Assembly (NCBI GenBank): GCA_964036045.1 | Contig: OZ038385.1 | Coordinates: forward strand, 3,162,001 to 3,226,000 | Length of the DNA stretch: 64,000 nucleotides | Reading direction: 5' to 3' | From: Eutreptiella sp. 'Long Island Sound 2002' | Taxonomy: Eukaryota > Euglenozoa > Euglenophyceae > Eutreptiales > Eutreptiaceae | In this document: positions 1 to 12,476 of the stretch, in pieces | How positions within the stretch are numbered: position 1 is the first letter of the stretch | Layout of the letters: each line of letters starts with the position of its first letter | Program-made: the position numbers and the translations under genes | The notes under the pieces: model-generated | What the model saw: only the letters and a program-made list of their open reading frames with translations | Told to the model about the DNA's origin: nothing | Database searches by the model: none

Positions 1-3000
1 GAGGAGCCAATAGTCTTGCATGTATGCGCAGTAGTGCGGACAGGATTTTTATGGGCCTTGTGTTCTTGTTGACATTGCACCCCTCTGACTTGTGTGCTGT
101 CATGTGCAGTACTTCTTTCACTTCTTCCGGCCACTGTTCGTACCCCATCCTGAGTATCTGGATGAACTGGTGTGCTGCTTGTATTCCAAACAGTTTTACA
201 AATGCTGGGGTGAACCCCTCACTCCTGCTGTTTTGTTTACCATCTCTCCTTTTCTGTGGACCAGAGCACTTGTTGAGACTGGTCCTGCCCCTTTGCGGAT
301 GATGAGCTCTGCCGCCCTCTCCACTCGTTGTGGTCGTTCATCTGTCACGTGTTTTCCCACTAGGTCCTCCACCCATTCCACTGGTACTCGTGTAGTGTGT
401 ACTGGGTTCTTTTTGAGACACTCCTTGCTGACCACTGTGAGAATTTCTTTCCCTTCCACTGTGCACTGACGATCCGTGTCATCCACCTGATGCAGTATTT
501 TGAAGGGATTTGCTGCCTTTAATCTGAGAACTTTCAATGTTCTCCCCGCCATCCCTGGCTGTGATACTTGACGCCACTGCTGCACTGTGGTCTCCCAGTA
601 TTTTGCTGTAAGCGACTGCTGCACCCTGTCTGTTACTTTCCAGCCTTTGCCCTGGACCACTCTCTTGAGCTGCCGGATTGTTTCCCTGTCATCCTTTGTC
701 TCCTCCTCCAGCTGGTTCCTGAATTCCCTGTTCACGATGACCACTGCTTCTCGTATCATTTGCATCCATTGCTGTGGTGTTGTCCTTCTCCCACTGAATG
801 CCTCCACTAAGTCTGAGAACATCACATTGTGGTGTTTGTCCCATTGCAGGGGTGTGACCGGCTTGGCGTCTGATTGTGCTGCTCCTGCTGCCAGTTCTAC
901 TTCCCCTTTGACGCATACCACTGGGTGGTCCCCTACTGAAGATAGCCATACCCCTCTCTGTTGCTGATTTATTCCGTTTATGATGAAGAAGTCCTTTGGC
1001 AGGTGTTGGCGACCTGTCATGTACGCTACGGTCCTGCCCTTGGTGAGAAGCGTGGCTATGGTTTCTCTGTGGAACCGTATGTCTCGATTCCAGTCTCCAC
1101 CTACTGCTTCCCAATCATGTGGAGTCTTGTCCAGTGTCTCCAGCATTTCCACCATCTGCCCCTTATACTCATGGGGTTCGTTCTTCTGGGCCATGTGTAC
1201 TGATCCTACTATTCCCAGACCCATGGCATTGCGTACCAATACCATGAGTGCACTGGGTATATCCAGCAGGACTGCTTGTTTTCGTGCCCAGGCAAGTCGC
1301 ACCCACACTTCATTGGCCTGTCCCACTTTCGTGTGTTGTGACTGTTGCACCCAGTATCCTGCTATGGTTCTTTGTCTCTCCTTCTTCTGCGACCCCCACA
1401 TTTCTTGACACGCCAGCACGTCCGCTTGGGTTTCCACTACCACTGTGGTCACCTCATCCCATTTTCGAGTGGGTGTTTCATTCTCTCTGTTGATGCCTTG
1501 GCAGTTCACTGATACCAGACTGTATCTCATTTTCACCTGTTGACTGTTCTCTGGTACCATCATTGCCTTCCACGCTTGCTGTTCATATTGCTGTCGTCCC
1601 CAGTGTGGCGCACTCCAGTCGATTCTTATCGCCCCTCTGCCATGCCCCTCTGTGTATTTTACCAGTTCGTCCCTCCAGTGGCGCTCCTGGGGATCCCATT
1701 TCGTGATGTTGCATATTTCTGCCCACCATGACCCCATGTCTGTTTCTTCTTTTCGCCTGCATCTGTTGATTCCTGTCTCCTTCACCAGTACTTGGTGCTG
1801 CCTCCCATGGCTCCATACCTGCATTACTATCCAGAGTTTGACTGTGACCTCTGCATTGCATTCTTGTGCCATGGGGAAATTCAGTAATCCCACTCTCTCA
1901 AGTGCTGCTCCTTCTGTCCACAGTGTGAATTTAGTCTCCCCACACTGCAGTATTCCCGAGTGCAGCTGCTCTGCGCCGCTAATGGCTGGTCTTCCCGGTA
2001 GTTTGACTACCCTGTGGGCCATTATCTCATGCGGTGTCCCACTACCAGTCCATTTGGGACCCAAGATTCTGGTTACTGCGACCCTCTGATCCCCTTGACG
2101 TAGGACTTCACTGTGTCTTCCTGTTCGTCTTTTTGGCAGCTGTACTCTTTCCCCTGCCAGGGTTAGTGTGCCACTGTCCTCAGTAGGGCATGCCATTGTT
2201 TGCACTGGGTGGTAGCCCCCTGTTTTGTGTTTTTTATTCTGCTTGTTGAGCCCTTTGTACTCCTTGGACTGAGTCAGCTGTTGCAGTACCCACGGCGGTG
2301 CATCTTGCATCCCATGTCCTCTGCTTCTAACGACCACCTCAAACTGATGTGCTGCTTTGTCCCACTCACTCTCTGTGGAGTTTAATGAGTGCCTTTCGTT
2401 CTGTGATCCTTCTAGTCTCTTTTGAAAACTGTTCTGAATACCCCATATGCCATGTCTCTCTGCTATTTCTGCAATGTCCCGTTGGGCATCTTCCATGCTT
2501 GCTGTGAACGTCACTGTTCCTCCCATTTCTGTGCATTGTCCAAATCCCCACAGGGATATGAATGCATGTCGTGGACTATACGGGGGCATGAGACACCACA
2601 CTGTTTGATCTGTGAGTGCATCCACAACCACACCTGTCGCTGCCACTTCCACTGCCGCTTCCGGCTTGGTTTGCTGTGGTGAAGGGATCCTCGCCGCAAT
2701 CTTTTTCAGGCCATCCAGCATGGATAGCTCCTTGATTTCTATTTTGTCTGACCGCTGCATGGGGTCTCTCGCTGCAGAGACTCGAAATGAGTCCCTATAC
2801 GCCCCTGATAGGGCCGTGTCCAGTTGTTCCCCTGGGACAAACATGACTACTTCATTGTACTGTCTCTGCATGTCTCTGAATGTCCTGAAGTCCAGCGACA
2901 ACATCCCAAACACTTCTTCTCCTGCCGAGTACGAGTCCATTGCATCTGTGTATTGGAACCCTGTCAGGAGCACTTGTCGAAGTTGTTTGGCTCCTCTCGT

Positions 3001-4042
3001 GAGTCGCTGGACTACCACTTTGTTGACTCCTTCACCCGTTTTCCACACTCCTGTCGGGGTATCGGCTGCTGCACTGCCATGGGACGTGTCCTCCTTTGCC
3101 GGGGGCCTCTGGTTGTCCTGGACCTCTTCTGCCTGATCCTCTACATCCTCATCGCCATTTGTCTTGTTAGTGTCATCTGGCAGTATTACCCTTTGGGCTG
3201 CGCCTTGATTGTTCTTGGCGTACTTCCTGCTCCTCTCCTTCGGCGTTGATGACTTTTTGGGTGACCACTTTCTGGCTTGTGCTCTGTCTCGATCCTGTTG
3301 TTTGGCGTGCTCCGCCTCCTTTGCCCTCTGGGCTCTGGCCTTATCCTCTTCCTCTACTCGGTCTCTTCTGACGTATCTCACATATTTGACCAGCACTTTG
3401 GCCCACCATTTGACTTCTGATTGCGTCGCCTATGTGATTCTTTTCCGCACTGCTGAGTATATGCCCGTCGCTGGCAGCAGTAGTATGGCCATGTCAATCT
3501 CATCCCCGTATTCTTCTGCCACCAGGGCTTGCAGTCTGTCCTCTTCCGGGATGTTGAGGTCGTGCAGTGATTCCATTAGGGCCAGTACTTTTTTCATTTC
3601 CGTCTGATCGATGTCTCCTCTGGGTCTTTCCTCCTGCTGATTGGCTGTCGAGGGGGGGGTCTCCTTCATCCCCTGGTTCTGACCTGGCATCCAGATCTCT
3701 ATACATCTTGGGCCATGCCATATTCCACATCGCCCTGGCCTCTGCGTCCTTCATGATGATGCTCGCTGACCATGTGGTCAGCAGTCCTTTGTCGGAGACT
3801 CGTCTTACCACCTCTACTGTGGCATCTAGTAGTGAGTACTTGCTGCGGATCCCCATCGGTCGTGCTCCTGCCTTCGGGGCTATGTCTTGTACTACATCTT
3901 TTTCCTCATCAGGTTGCAGCTTCAGCATCATTGTGTTCCAGGTCGCCGTCTCCACATCTGGTTTGAGTCTGGTGATCTCTGTTATCACCGCTTGTTCTAC
4001 ATCTCCACAGAGGAGGTGCATTGTCATGAGCCTGGTGGAGTC
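1..4042 (-). pseudogene. LINE polyprotein remnant of copy A (N-terminal region, endonuclease, part of RT)
   Basis: The reading frame encodes the unknown N-terminal region, then an APE-type endonuclease (NCQGIN, CQEMWGS, GGDWNRD and GDHPVV motifs, about 910-1,530) and the beginning of the reverse transcriptase. It is broken by an in-frame TAG at 3,430-3,432 (GAG in C), an extra G in the G-run near 3,655, and a lost base near 218 just before the position of the TAGVDG motif. The start codon region is deleted. The long open stretch 196-3,396 shows decay is recent or slight. The RT catalytic motifs would lie beyond the left edge. Confidence 0.9.
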
Positions 4043-4400
4043 TAGGCATCCAGCTCCGTGCTTGCCGCACTCTTGAGTCTGGGTCTCATCACCGGTCGTT
4101 CCGTTCGGTGGCATCTAGCTCCCTGCTCTTTGCAGTTGGAGTCTCGGCATCCAGCTTCGTGCCTGTGGCACTCGAAGTCTGGGTATCTGGTGATATCTTC
4201 TTTTCTCAGGCCTCTTCATCTGGACTATTGTGCGGTTGCCCCTTTTTGTCCAGGCATCCAGCTCGCTGCTCGTAGCAGTTGGAGTCTGGGCATCCAGCTC
4301 CGTGTATCCCACACTTGGCGTCTGGGCATCCGGCCCTGCACATTGCTGTGACTGGGTCCAGGCATCCTCGCTGGTGCGCTTCTGCACAACTCAGCTGGGC
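4042..4400 (-). repeat. Leader hairpin array of LINE copy A
   Basis: Tandem units of about 34-40 bp built around GGCATCCAGCTC and GGAGTCTGG. Each unit can fold into a stem-loop, with inner stems such as GTGC/GCAC, CTGC/GCAG and CTGCT/AGCAG. This is the same array as at 35,175-35,575 in C. In A it is joined by a deletion almost directly to the coding region. Confidence 0.75.
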
Positions 4401-4800
4401 ATCTTGGTCACCATTCCTGTTTTTTGCTCTCACCCTTTTGTCTTTCGGACCGTCGGTGGTTTCCACCCGTCCTGACTTCTTGTCTTTCACCCTTTGCTGT
4501 TGATGTCTGGGCTTCTTGTGTAATGCCCTGGGCACTCACTGTCCTGGGACCCGGTTGCTCTGCCGGTTCCAGGCAGGTGTTGCTGTACTTGGGGTTATCA
4601 CCTGGTCTATATGTGTGTGTTTCCCCTTTTCCATTAATCTTGTTCCCCTCCAGTTGCTGGTAGAGATTTGTTGCCCGACTGTCTGCCCCGTATACTCTCC
4701 AGTTCTCATCTCGTCCGTAGTGTCCAGTCCTTTGGGGCTCACCTGACGACAGGGCTTGACAATTCGCACCTGCACAGCCACCGAAGGGCGCTAAGGGGAG

Positions 4801-5030
4801 AGGGGAGCATGGGATAGCATGGGATAGCATGGGATGGCATGGGATAGCATGGGATGGCATGGGATAGCCTGGGATAGCATGGGATAGCATGGGATAGCAT
4901 GGGATGGCATGGGATAGCATGGGATAGCCTGGGATAGTATGGGATAGCATGGGATAGCACGGGATAGCATGGGATAGCACGGGATAGCATGGGATGGTAT
5001 GGGATAGCATGGGATAGCATGGGATGGCAT
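4801..5030. repeat. 10-bp satellite array S1
   Basis: About 23 copies of GGGATAGCAT, with GGGATGGCAT and occasional GGGATAGCCT or GGGATAGCAC variants. It lies between the truncated 5' end of LINE A and the (GTTTT)n 3' end of the tiny LINE copy E1. The long open frames across it are an artefact of 10-bp periodicity. Confidence 0.97.
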
Positions 5031-5356
5031 GTTTTGTTTTGTTTTGTTTTGTGAAAAACGCCTTGGCCAGGGTCGTACTGGTCCCCTCCCAGAGATTACC
5101 CATCTTCTCTTCGGTGGTGCGCTTCCCTTACCCTTGTATTACCCGTGCCCCCCCCCCCCTTTTTTTTTTCCTTTCCCCGAAAATTTTCACGTCTTCTTGA
5201 ACTTGTACTGCCAAAGAAAACAAAACAACCTGCCACTGGCTTGTACCGGCAGGTACCTTTTCTGGTTTTTCTCTTGTCCTTCTGGTAGATGTTGTTTTTG
5301 CTGTGGATTGATTGTTGCACCTGTTTTTGTGTGATCCTGACTCTTCTTTCCCCTGC
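5031..5356 (-). mobile_element. LINE 3'-end fragment E1 (severely 5'-truncated copy)
   Basis: It consists only of the last 325 bp or so of a family 1 LINE, matching 26,591-26,913 in C: the (GTTTT)n end, the poly-C/poly-T stretch, the 3' stem-loop and the beginning of the 3' UTR. It is embedded between satellite arrays S1 and S2. A 3'-end-only copy flanked by satellite on both sides is what a heavily truncated insertion into the satellite would leave. Confidence 0.88.
5228..5254 (-). other. 3' UTR stem-loop of LINE fragment E1
   Basis: ACCTGCC pairs with GGCAGGT around a 13-nt loop. The same hairpin occurs at 5,857-5,883 and 26,784-26,810, about 200 nt from each family 1 3' end. Several LINE families use a 3' stem-loop for template recognition by their RT; that role here is inference. 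Confidence 0.6.
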
Positions 5357-5658
5357 CATGGGATGGCATGGGATAGCATGGGATAGCATGGGATAGCATG
5401 GGATAGCATGGGATAGCACGGGATAGCACGGGATAGCATGGGATAGCATGGGATAGAATGGGATAGCATGGGATGGCATGGGATGATAGCATGGGATAGC
5501 CTGGAATGGCATGGGATGGCATGGGATGGCATGGGATGGCATGGGATAGAATGGGATAGCATGGGATAGCATGGGATGGCATGGGATGGCATGGGATAGC
5601 ACGGGATAGCATGGGATGGCACGGCATAGCATGGGATAGCATGGGATAGCATGGGATG
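5357..5658. repeat. 10-bp satellite array S2
   Basis: About 30 copies of GGGATAGCAT or GGGATGGCAT, with one irregular unit near 5,485. It separates LINE fragment E1 from the 3' end of LINE B. Confidence 0.97.
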
Positions 5659-5856
5659 TTTTGTTTTGTTTTGTTTTGTGAAAAACGCTTTGGCCAGGGT
5701 CGTACCGGTTCCCTCCCGGAGATTACCCATCTTCTCTTCGGTGGTGCGCTTCCCTTTCCCTTTTATTACCCGTGCCTTTTTTTTTCTTTCAACTTTTTTT
5801 TTTTCCTGAAAATTCTCGTGCCTTCCTGAAACTGTACTGCCAAAGAAAACAAAACA

Positions 5857-5883
5857 ACCTGCCACTGGCTTGTACCGGCAGGT
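5857..5883 (-). other. 3' UTR stem-loop of LINE B
   Basis: ACCTGCC/GGCAGGT stem, identical to those in E1 and C. Confidence 0.6.
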
Positions 5884-5884
5884 A

Positions 5885-6537
5885 CCTTTTCTGGTTTTTC
5901 TCATATCTTTTTTGGTAGATGTTGTTTCTGCTGTAGATTGATTGTTGCACCTGTTTTTGTGTGATCCTGACTCTTCTGTCCCTTGCCTACCCCCTGCACA
6001 AGACACGCACTGCACCATTTGCTCATGTGATGTCTCTGCTGCTGCACTGTATTTCTGGGGCCTTTGTGTCGCTTCTGCGCATCAGCACCAGGGCCTGCTG
6101 CGTTGTGGCAGTGCTCTGTGCAGAGAAGCTTTGACTGTCTGTGATGTTACAACGTCCCACTGCCACATGGTGGCTCAGTGGTGTGCTGCCCGTGCTAGGG
6201 AATGCCCTGCTGCACTGCGGCTGCTTCTGTTATCTGGATTACCTGCTGATCTGAACCTGTGCACGACGTTTGACTTGCTGGACATACATACGGCTGCTCC
6301 CTTTTGTGGGGACTGGACCGTTGACAGGACTTTTTATATAGGTCACCTGGGCTTCTGTGCCTGTTGCTGGACATTTTATATACTGCACCCGGGCATCCGT
6401 GTCTGTTGCTGGTTGCTGTTACTCGTCTGACGTTGCTCATCGTCTCGTGTATGGCTGCTGCCATTGTTTGGGGTACCCCTTGGTACCTCCTTTTGGGCCT
6501 CTGTCTCCTTTGGCCCACGTCGAGCTGCGGGCGTACC
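5885..6537 (-). other. 3' UTR of LINE B
   Basis: This non-coding stretch lies between the stop codon at 6,538 and the 3' stem-loop. It contains two similar segments of about 45 bp around 6,340-6,415 (both with TTGCTGG and a TATATA-containing stretch). It is collinear with 26,812-27,441 in C apart from small indels. No gene is seen. Confidence 0.75.
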
Positions 6538-9500
6538 TCATGGCAGAGCCTTTGCCTCCTTTTCCTTTTGCTTCGCGATGTCCTGTAGAAGAGTCACCGT
6601 GTTCCTGCACACATCTGGCTGCACTCCCTTCACTGTATCCCGGTCCCTGATCACCCACTTGACGAACTGCTCGTTTATCTCCAGACACCACAGCTGCATG
6701 CCACTATCCATTCTGCACCCTGTCCATTCCCACGCACTGCCAACCAGACACCAGTACACCCCCCTCCCCTGTGATCCTCTGCTTTGCGCTTCCCGTATAA
6801 TCCGACCTTTTTCTCCTCCATCTTCTCCTACCCACACATTCGGTACTCTCCTGGTCCATTCTGCTGCTCCTATGCCTTCTGGAGATTGCACCAGTAGTGC
6901 CACCACTGTATCTGCTCGTGGCCTTGTTGCTGAGATGAGGGTCCACCATGTGTGGAGGGCCATGGGTTTGACTGTGCCCTGATTGTCACCCGTTTCTTCA
7001 GCCACACATTGCCTTCTTCATCCACCACCATTGCTGCTCCCCCCCACTGCTCTATGTTGCTGGCATCTCCGAATATGTATAGGACCCTGACGGTCGTGAT
7101 TTCCTCCGGCCTCTGTAGGGTCCATACTTTTCCTTGTTGTGATTCCACCCTGATGAACGTGATGCCCATGCTGTGGACTCTTGCTCTCAGTCTCTTCACA
7201 TCCTTGTCCCACCTGTGGAGATCTTCTGACTGCCAGTGTACCCAGGTTGTCTCGTTCAGCACCTGACTTGGGCTGTTCGTTGCCTTGTGATACTCCACTA
7301 TGGCTGTGACCCACATCTGTGTGTCCGGGCCTGGTCTCCCTATGATGTCATATACACATTCTCTGGGTGTTCTCCTGGGTATGCCAAACGCTCCTCTGAA
7401 TGCTCTGGTCACCATGCCTGTCAGTTCACTGATTTGTCCCTCTGTTGGAATGTTTACCACGCATTTGTACACCATGCGATTATCCACCAGTCCCTCGATG
7501 ACTGCGATGGTGACTCCTGCTGACACTGGCCACCTGGCCAATTGCCCTATCACTCTGTTGGTCCATGTCTTGATGACCTTCCTTATGGCTGCATATCCTC
7601 CTGTGATGTTGACATTCCCTCCTAGTAGTTTGACATGTGCATGCCTGTTTTCTGTGATGACCTTGTCTGCTCCCCATTTGACCTTGAACTTATGCACTGC
7701 TATGTTGTCGTTCACCACCTTGAACCCCAGCACTTTCATTTTCCCACTGTGGTTCCTTTGCCCCAGTGTATGGATTGCACTCCTCAGTGTGTCAGCGAGG
7801 TGCTGAGTAATTTCTGCCACGTCTTTTGCTGGTGCTGCTGCCGCTGCTGCCGTGTCATCCACATACCCCATGGAGCCTACTGTTTCCTCCCCGAGTATGA
7901 CCCTTAGCTGCACTCCTACTCCTGCTTCCCGTACTGCCAAGTGCAGGAGGTACATGGGGATGATGTACAATAGGGGGTCCAGCCCCCCCCTTGTAGTACT
8001 CCATCGATCTGTTTATACCACTCGCTGAGCCCATAGGCCGTGACTACGTATGTTCTCAGATGTTCATACAGCTCCAGCACTCTGTTCACTGTGTCTCTGA
8101 CGTCTGGTGTGCCTTGCTGTGCCACGACTTTGATTGACTGTCTCATGACTTCGTCTAAGGCCCCCACTATGTCCAGCAGTAACAGTCCCACTGCCCCCTT
8201 GGTGGCCAGTGCCTGTGTGATGAGCATGTGCATGAGCCTCCTCATGCCATGCACTGAGCTACCTTTGTATCCCGCAAGCTGTCTACCTGCCGACCACCTT
8301 GGTCTGGTCATGGTTTGTACCAAGGGAGCCAATAGTCTTGCCTGTATGCGCAATAGGGCTGACAGGATTTTTATGGGCTTTGTGTTCTTGTTGACACTGC
8401 ACCCCTCTGACTTGTGTGCTGTCATGTGCAGTACTTCTTTCACTTCTTCCGGCCACTGTTCGTACCCCGTCTTGAGTATCTGGATGAACTGGTGTGCTGC
8501 ATGTATTCCAAACAGTTTCACAAATGCTGGGGTGAACCCATCCACTCCTGCTGTTTTGTTTACCATCTCTCCTTTTCTGTGGACCGGAGCACTTATTGAG
8601 ACTGGTCCTGCCCCTTTGCGGATGATGGACTCCGCCGCCCTCTCCACTCGTTGTGGGCGTTCATCTTTCACATGATTTCCCACCAGGTCCTCCACCCATT
8701 CCACTGGTACCCGCGTAGTGTGTGCTGGGTACTTTTTGAGACACTCCTTGCTGACCACTTTGAGAATTTCTTTTCCTTCCACTGTGCACTTGCGATCCTT
8801 GTCCTCCACCTGGTGCAGTATTTTGAAGGGATTTGCCGCCTTCAATCTGAGTATTTTCAATGTTCTCCCCGCCATCCCTGGCTGTGATACTTGACGCCAC
8901 TGCTCCACCGTGGTCTCCCAGTATTTTGCTGTTAGTGACCGCTGCACCCTGTCTCTTACTTTCCAGCCTTTGCCCTGGAGCACTCTCTTGAGCTGCCGGA
9001 TTGTTTCTTTGTCATCCTTTGTTTCCGTTTCCAACTGGTTCCTGAATTCCCTGTTGACTACTGTTTCTCGTATCATATGCATCCATTGCTGTGGTGTTGT
9101 CCTTCCTCCACTGAATGCCTCCACTAAGTCTGAGAACATCACGTTGTGGCGTTTGTCTTATTGCAGGGGTGTGAGTGGCTTGGTGTCTGATGGGGCTGCT
9201 CCTGCTGCCATTTCTACTTCTCCCTTGACCCACACCACTGGGTGGTCCTCTACTGCAGATAGCCATACCCCTCTCTGTTGCTGGTTTGTCCCTTTTATGA
9301 TGAAGAAGTCCTTTGGCAGATGTTGGCGACCTGTCATGTACGCCACGGTCCTGCCCTTGGTAAGAAGCGTGGCTATGGTTTCTCTGTGGAACGGTATGTC
9401 TCGATTCCAGTCTCCACCTACTGCCTCCCAGTCATGTGGGGTCTTGTCCAGTGTCTCCAGTATTTCCACCATCTGCCCCTTATACTCATGAGGTTCGTTC

Positions 9501-12476
9501 TTCTGGGCCATGTGTACTGATCCTACTATTCCCAGACCCATGGCATTGCGTACTAATACAATGAGTGCACTGGGTACATCCAGCAGGACTGCTTGTTTTC
9601 GTGCCCAGGCAAGTCGCACCCACACTTCATTGGCCTGTCCCACTCTCGTGTGTTGTGACTGTTGCATCCAGTATCCTGCTATGGTTCTTTGTCTCTCCTT
9701 CCTCTGCGACCCCCACATTTCTTGACACGCCAGCACGTCCGCTTGGGTTTCCACTACCACTGTGGTCACCTCATCCCATTTTCGAGTGGGTGTTTCCTTC
9801 TCTCTGTTGATGCCTTGGCAGTTCACTGATACCAGACTGTATCTCATTTTCACCTGTTGACTGTTCTCTGGTACCATCATTGCCTTCCACGCTCGTTGTT
9901 CATATTGTTGTCGTCCCCAGTGTGGAGCACTCCAGTTGATTCTTATGGCTCCTCTGCCATGCCCCTCTGTGTATTTTACCAGTTCGTCCCTCCAGTGGCG
10001 CTCCTGAGGATCCCATTTCGTTATGTTGCATATTTCTGCCCACCATGACCCCATGTCTGTTTCTTCTGTTTGCCTGCGTCTGTTGATTCCTGTCTCCTTC
10101 ACCAGTACTTGATGCTCCCTCCCATGGCGCGATATCTGCATTACTATCCAGAGTTTGACTGTGACCTCTTCATTGCATTTCTGTGCCATGGTGAAATTCA
10201 GTATTCCCACTCTCTCAAGTGCTGCTCCTTCTGTCCACAGTGTGAACTTAGTCTCCCCACACTGCAGTATCCCCGAGTGCAGCTGCTCTGCGCCGCTGAT
10301 GGCTGGTCTTCCGGTAGTTTGACTACCCTGTGGGCCATCATCTCATGCGGTGTCCCACTACCAGTCCATTTGGGACCCAAGATTCTGGTTGCTGCGACTC
10401 TCTGATCCCGTTGATGTAAGACTTCACTGTGGCTTCCTGTTTGTCTTGTTGGCGGCTGTACTCTTTCCCCTGCCAGGGTTAGTGTGCCACTGTCCCCTGT
10501 AGGGCATGCCATTGTTTGCACTGGGTGGTATCCCCCACGTTTTGTGTTTTTTATTCTGCTTGTTGAGCCTTTTGTACGCCTTGGACTGAGTCAGTTGTTG
10601 CAGTACCCACGGCGGTGCATCCTGCATCCCATGTCCTCTGCTTCTGACGACCACCTCAAACTGATCTGCCCTTTGTCCCACTCACTCTCTGTGGAGTTTA
10701 ATGGGTGTCTTTCGTTCTGTGATCCTTCTGGTCTCTTTTGAAAACTGTTCTGAATACCCCATATGCCATGTCTCTCTGCTATTTCTGCAATGTCCCGTTG
10801 GGCATCTTCCATGCCTGCTGTGAACGTCACTGTTCCTCCCATTTCTGTGCATTGTCCAAATCCCCACAGGGATATGAATGCATGTTGTGGACTATACGGG
10901 GGCATGAGACACCACACTGTTTGATCTGTGAGCGCATCCACAATCACACCTGTCGCTGTCACCTCCACTGCTGCTTCCGGCTTGGTTTGTTGTGGTGATG
11001 GGATCCTTGCCGCGATCTTTTTCAGGCCATCCAGCATGGATAGCTCCTTGATTTCTATTTCGTCCGACCGCTGCATGGGGTCTCTCGCTGCAGAGACTCG
11101 AAATGAGTCCCTATACGCCCCTGATAGGGCCGTGTCCAGTTGTTCCCCTGGGACAAACATGACTATTTCGTTGTATTGTCTCTGCATGTCTCTGAATGTC
11201 CTGAAGTCCAGCGACAACATCCCAAACACTTCTTCTGCTGCCGAGTATGAGTCCATTGCATCTGTGTATTGGAACCCTGTCAGGAGCACTGGTCGAAGTT
11301 GTTTGGCTCCTCTTGTGAGTCGCTGAACTACCACTTTGTTCACTCCTTCACCCGTTTCCACACTCCGGTAGGGGTATCTGCTGCTGCACTGCCATGGGAC
11401 GTGTCCTTTTTTGCTGGGGGCTTCAGGTTGTCCTAGACTTCTTCTGCCTGTTCCTCTACATCCTCATTGCCATCTGTCTTGTTAGTGTCATCTGGCAATA
11501 TTACCCTTTGGGCTGCGCCTTGATTGCTCTTGGCGTACTTCCTCTCCGTCGGCGTTGACTTTTTGGGTGACCACTTCCTGGCTTGTGCTCTGTCTCGATC
11601 CTGTTGTTTGGTGTGTTCCGCCTCCTTTGCCCTCTGGGCTCTGGCCTTATCTTCTTCCTCTACTCGGTCTCTTCTGACGTATCTCACATATTTGACTAGC
11701 ACTTTGGCCCACCATTTGACTTCTGATTGCGTCGCCTCTGTGATTCTTTTCCGCACTGCTGAGTATATGCCCGTTGCTCGCAGCAGTAGTATGGCCATGT
11801 TCTCATCCTCGTATTCTTCTGCCACCAAGGCTTGCAGTCTGTCCTCTTCGGGGATGTTGAGGTCGTGCAGTGATTCCAGCAGGGCCAGTACTTTTTTCAT
11901 TTCCGTTTGATCGGTGTCTCCTCTGGGTCTTTCTTCATGCTGATTGGCTGTCAAGGGGGGGTCTCCTTCATCCCCTGGTTCTGACCTGGCATCCAGGTCT
12001 CTATACATCTTGGGCCATGCCATATTCCACATCGCCCTGGCCTCTGCGTCCTTCATGATGATGCTTGCTGACCATGTGGTCAGCAGTCCTTTGTCGGAGA
12101 CTCGTCTTACCACCTCTACTGTGGCATCTAGTAGTGAGTACTTGCTGCGGATCCCCATCAGTCGTGCTCCTGCCTTCGAGGCTATGTCTTGTACTACATC
12201 TTTTTCCTCATCAGGTTGCAGCTTCAGCATCATTGTGTTCCAGGTCGCCGTCTCCACATCTGGTTTGAGTCTGGTGATCTCTGTTATCACCGCTTGTTCT
12301 ACATCTCCACAAAGGAGGTGCATTGTCATGAGCCTGGCTCTATGGCTGCCTGGTTGCAAGCATAGTCCCAGGGTCTCCGTCGCTGCGTCTCCGTTCTCTG
12401 GCCCCCATCTTATTTTCTTGGGATCGCCTTGCACTGCTCGGACTTTGCCCCACGATGTTTGTATGGCTGGCGGCAT
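6538..12476 (-). pseudogene. LINE polyprotein of copy B, broken
   Basis: The start is placed at the ATG giving MPPAI, the first part also conserved in the diverged element D; the frame stays open for a further 115 codons upstream. Recognisable parts are the N-terminal region, the endonuclease (GGDWNRD, DHPVV), the RT (LLLDIVGALDE for motif A, QGGG for motif B, YVDD for motif C) and the beginning of RNase H (FGDAS). Lesions against C are a TAG at 11,433, one-base losses near 11,353, 10,665 and 10,310, a one-base gain near 10,540, a TAA at 9,158-9,160, loss of one G in the G-run of motif B near 7,985, and a 1.13-kb deletion near 6,978. The C-terminal 150 codons after the deletion are open. It cannot encode a working enzyme. 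Confidence 0.92.

Larger units (their letters stand above)
1..4800 (-). mobile_element. LINE copy A (family 1), 5'-truncated, runs off the window
   Basis: This copy is nearly identical to element C at a constant offset of about 30,360 bases (position 1 here matches about 30,360). The left window edge cuts it inside the reverse transcriptase region. Its leader stops at about 4,796, where C continues for another 1.2 kb with its outer 5' block, so A is 5'-truncated. The truncated end abuts satellite array S1 directly. Relative to C there is also a deletion of about 0.8 kb at 4,036-4,042, which removes the predicted start of the reading frame. The 5' truncation is typical of LINE integration by target-primed reverse transcription. 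Family membership is certain from sequence; the insertion history is inference. Confidence 0.93.

Noticed and set aside
2422-3607. Plus-strand frames of 80-266 codons opposite the LINE polyprotein (many positions in 1-37,000)
   Set aside because: They mirror the minus-strand coding frame and recur at the same offset in each LINE copy; no independent domain.
4801-5030. Long overlapping minus-strand frames of SHAIPCYPM-type repeats (also at 5,357, 15,261 and 37,184)
   Set aside because: They are produced by the 10-bp satellite, which is open in several frames at once. No start context or conserved length, and the same string appears wherever the satellite does.
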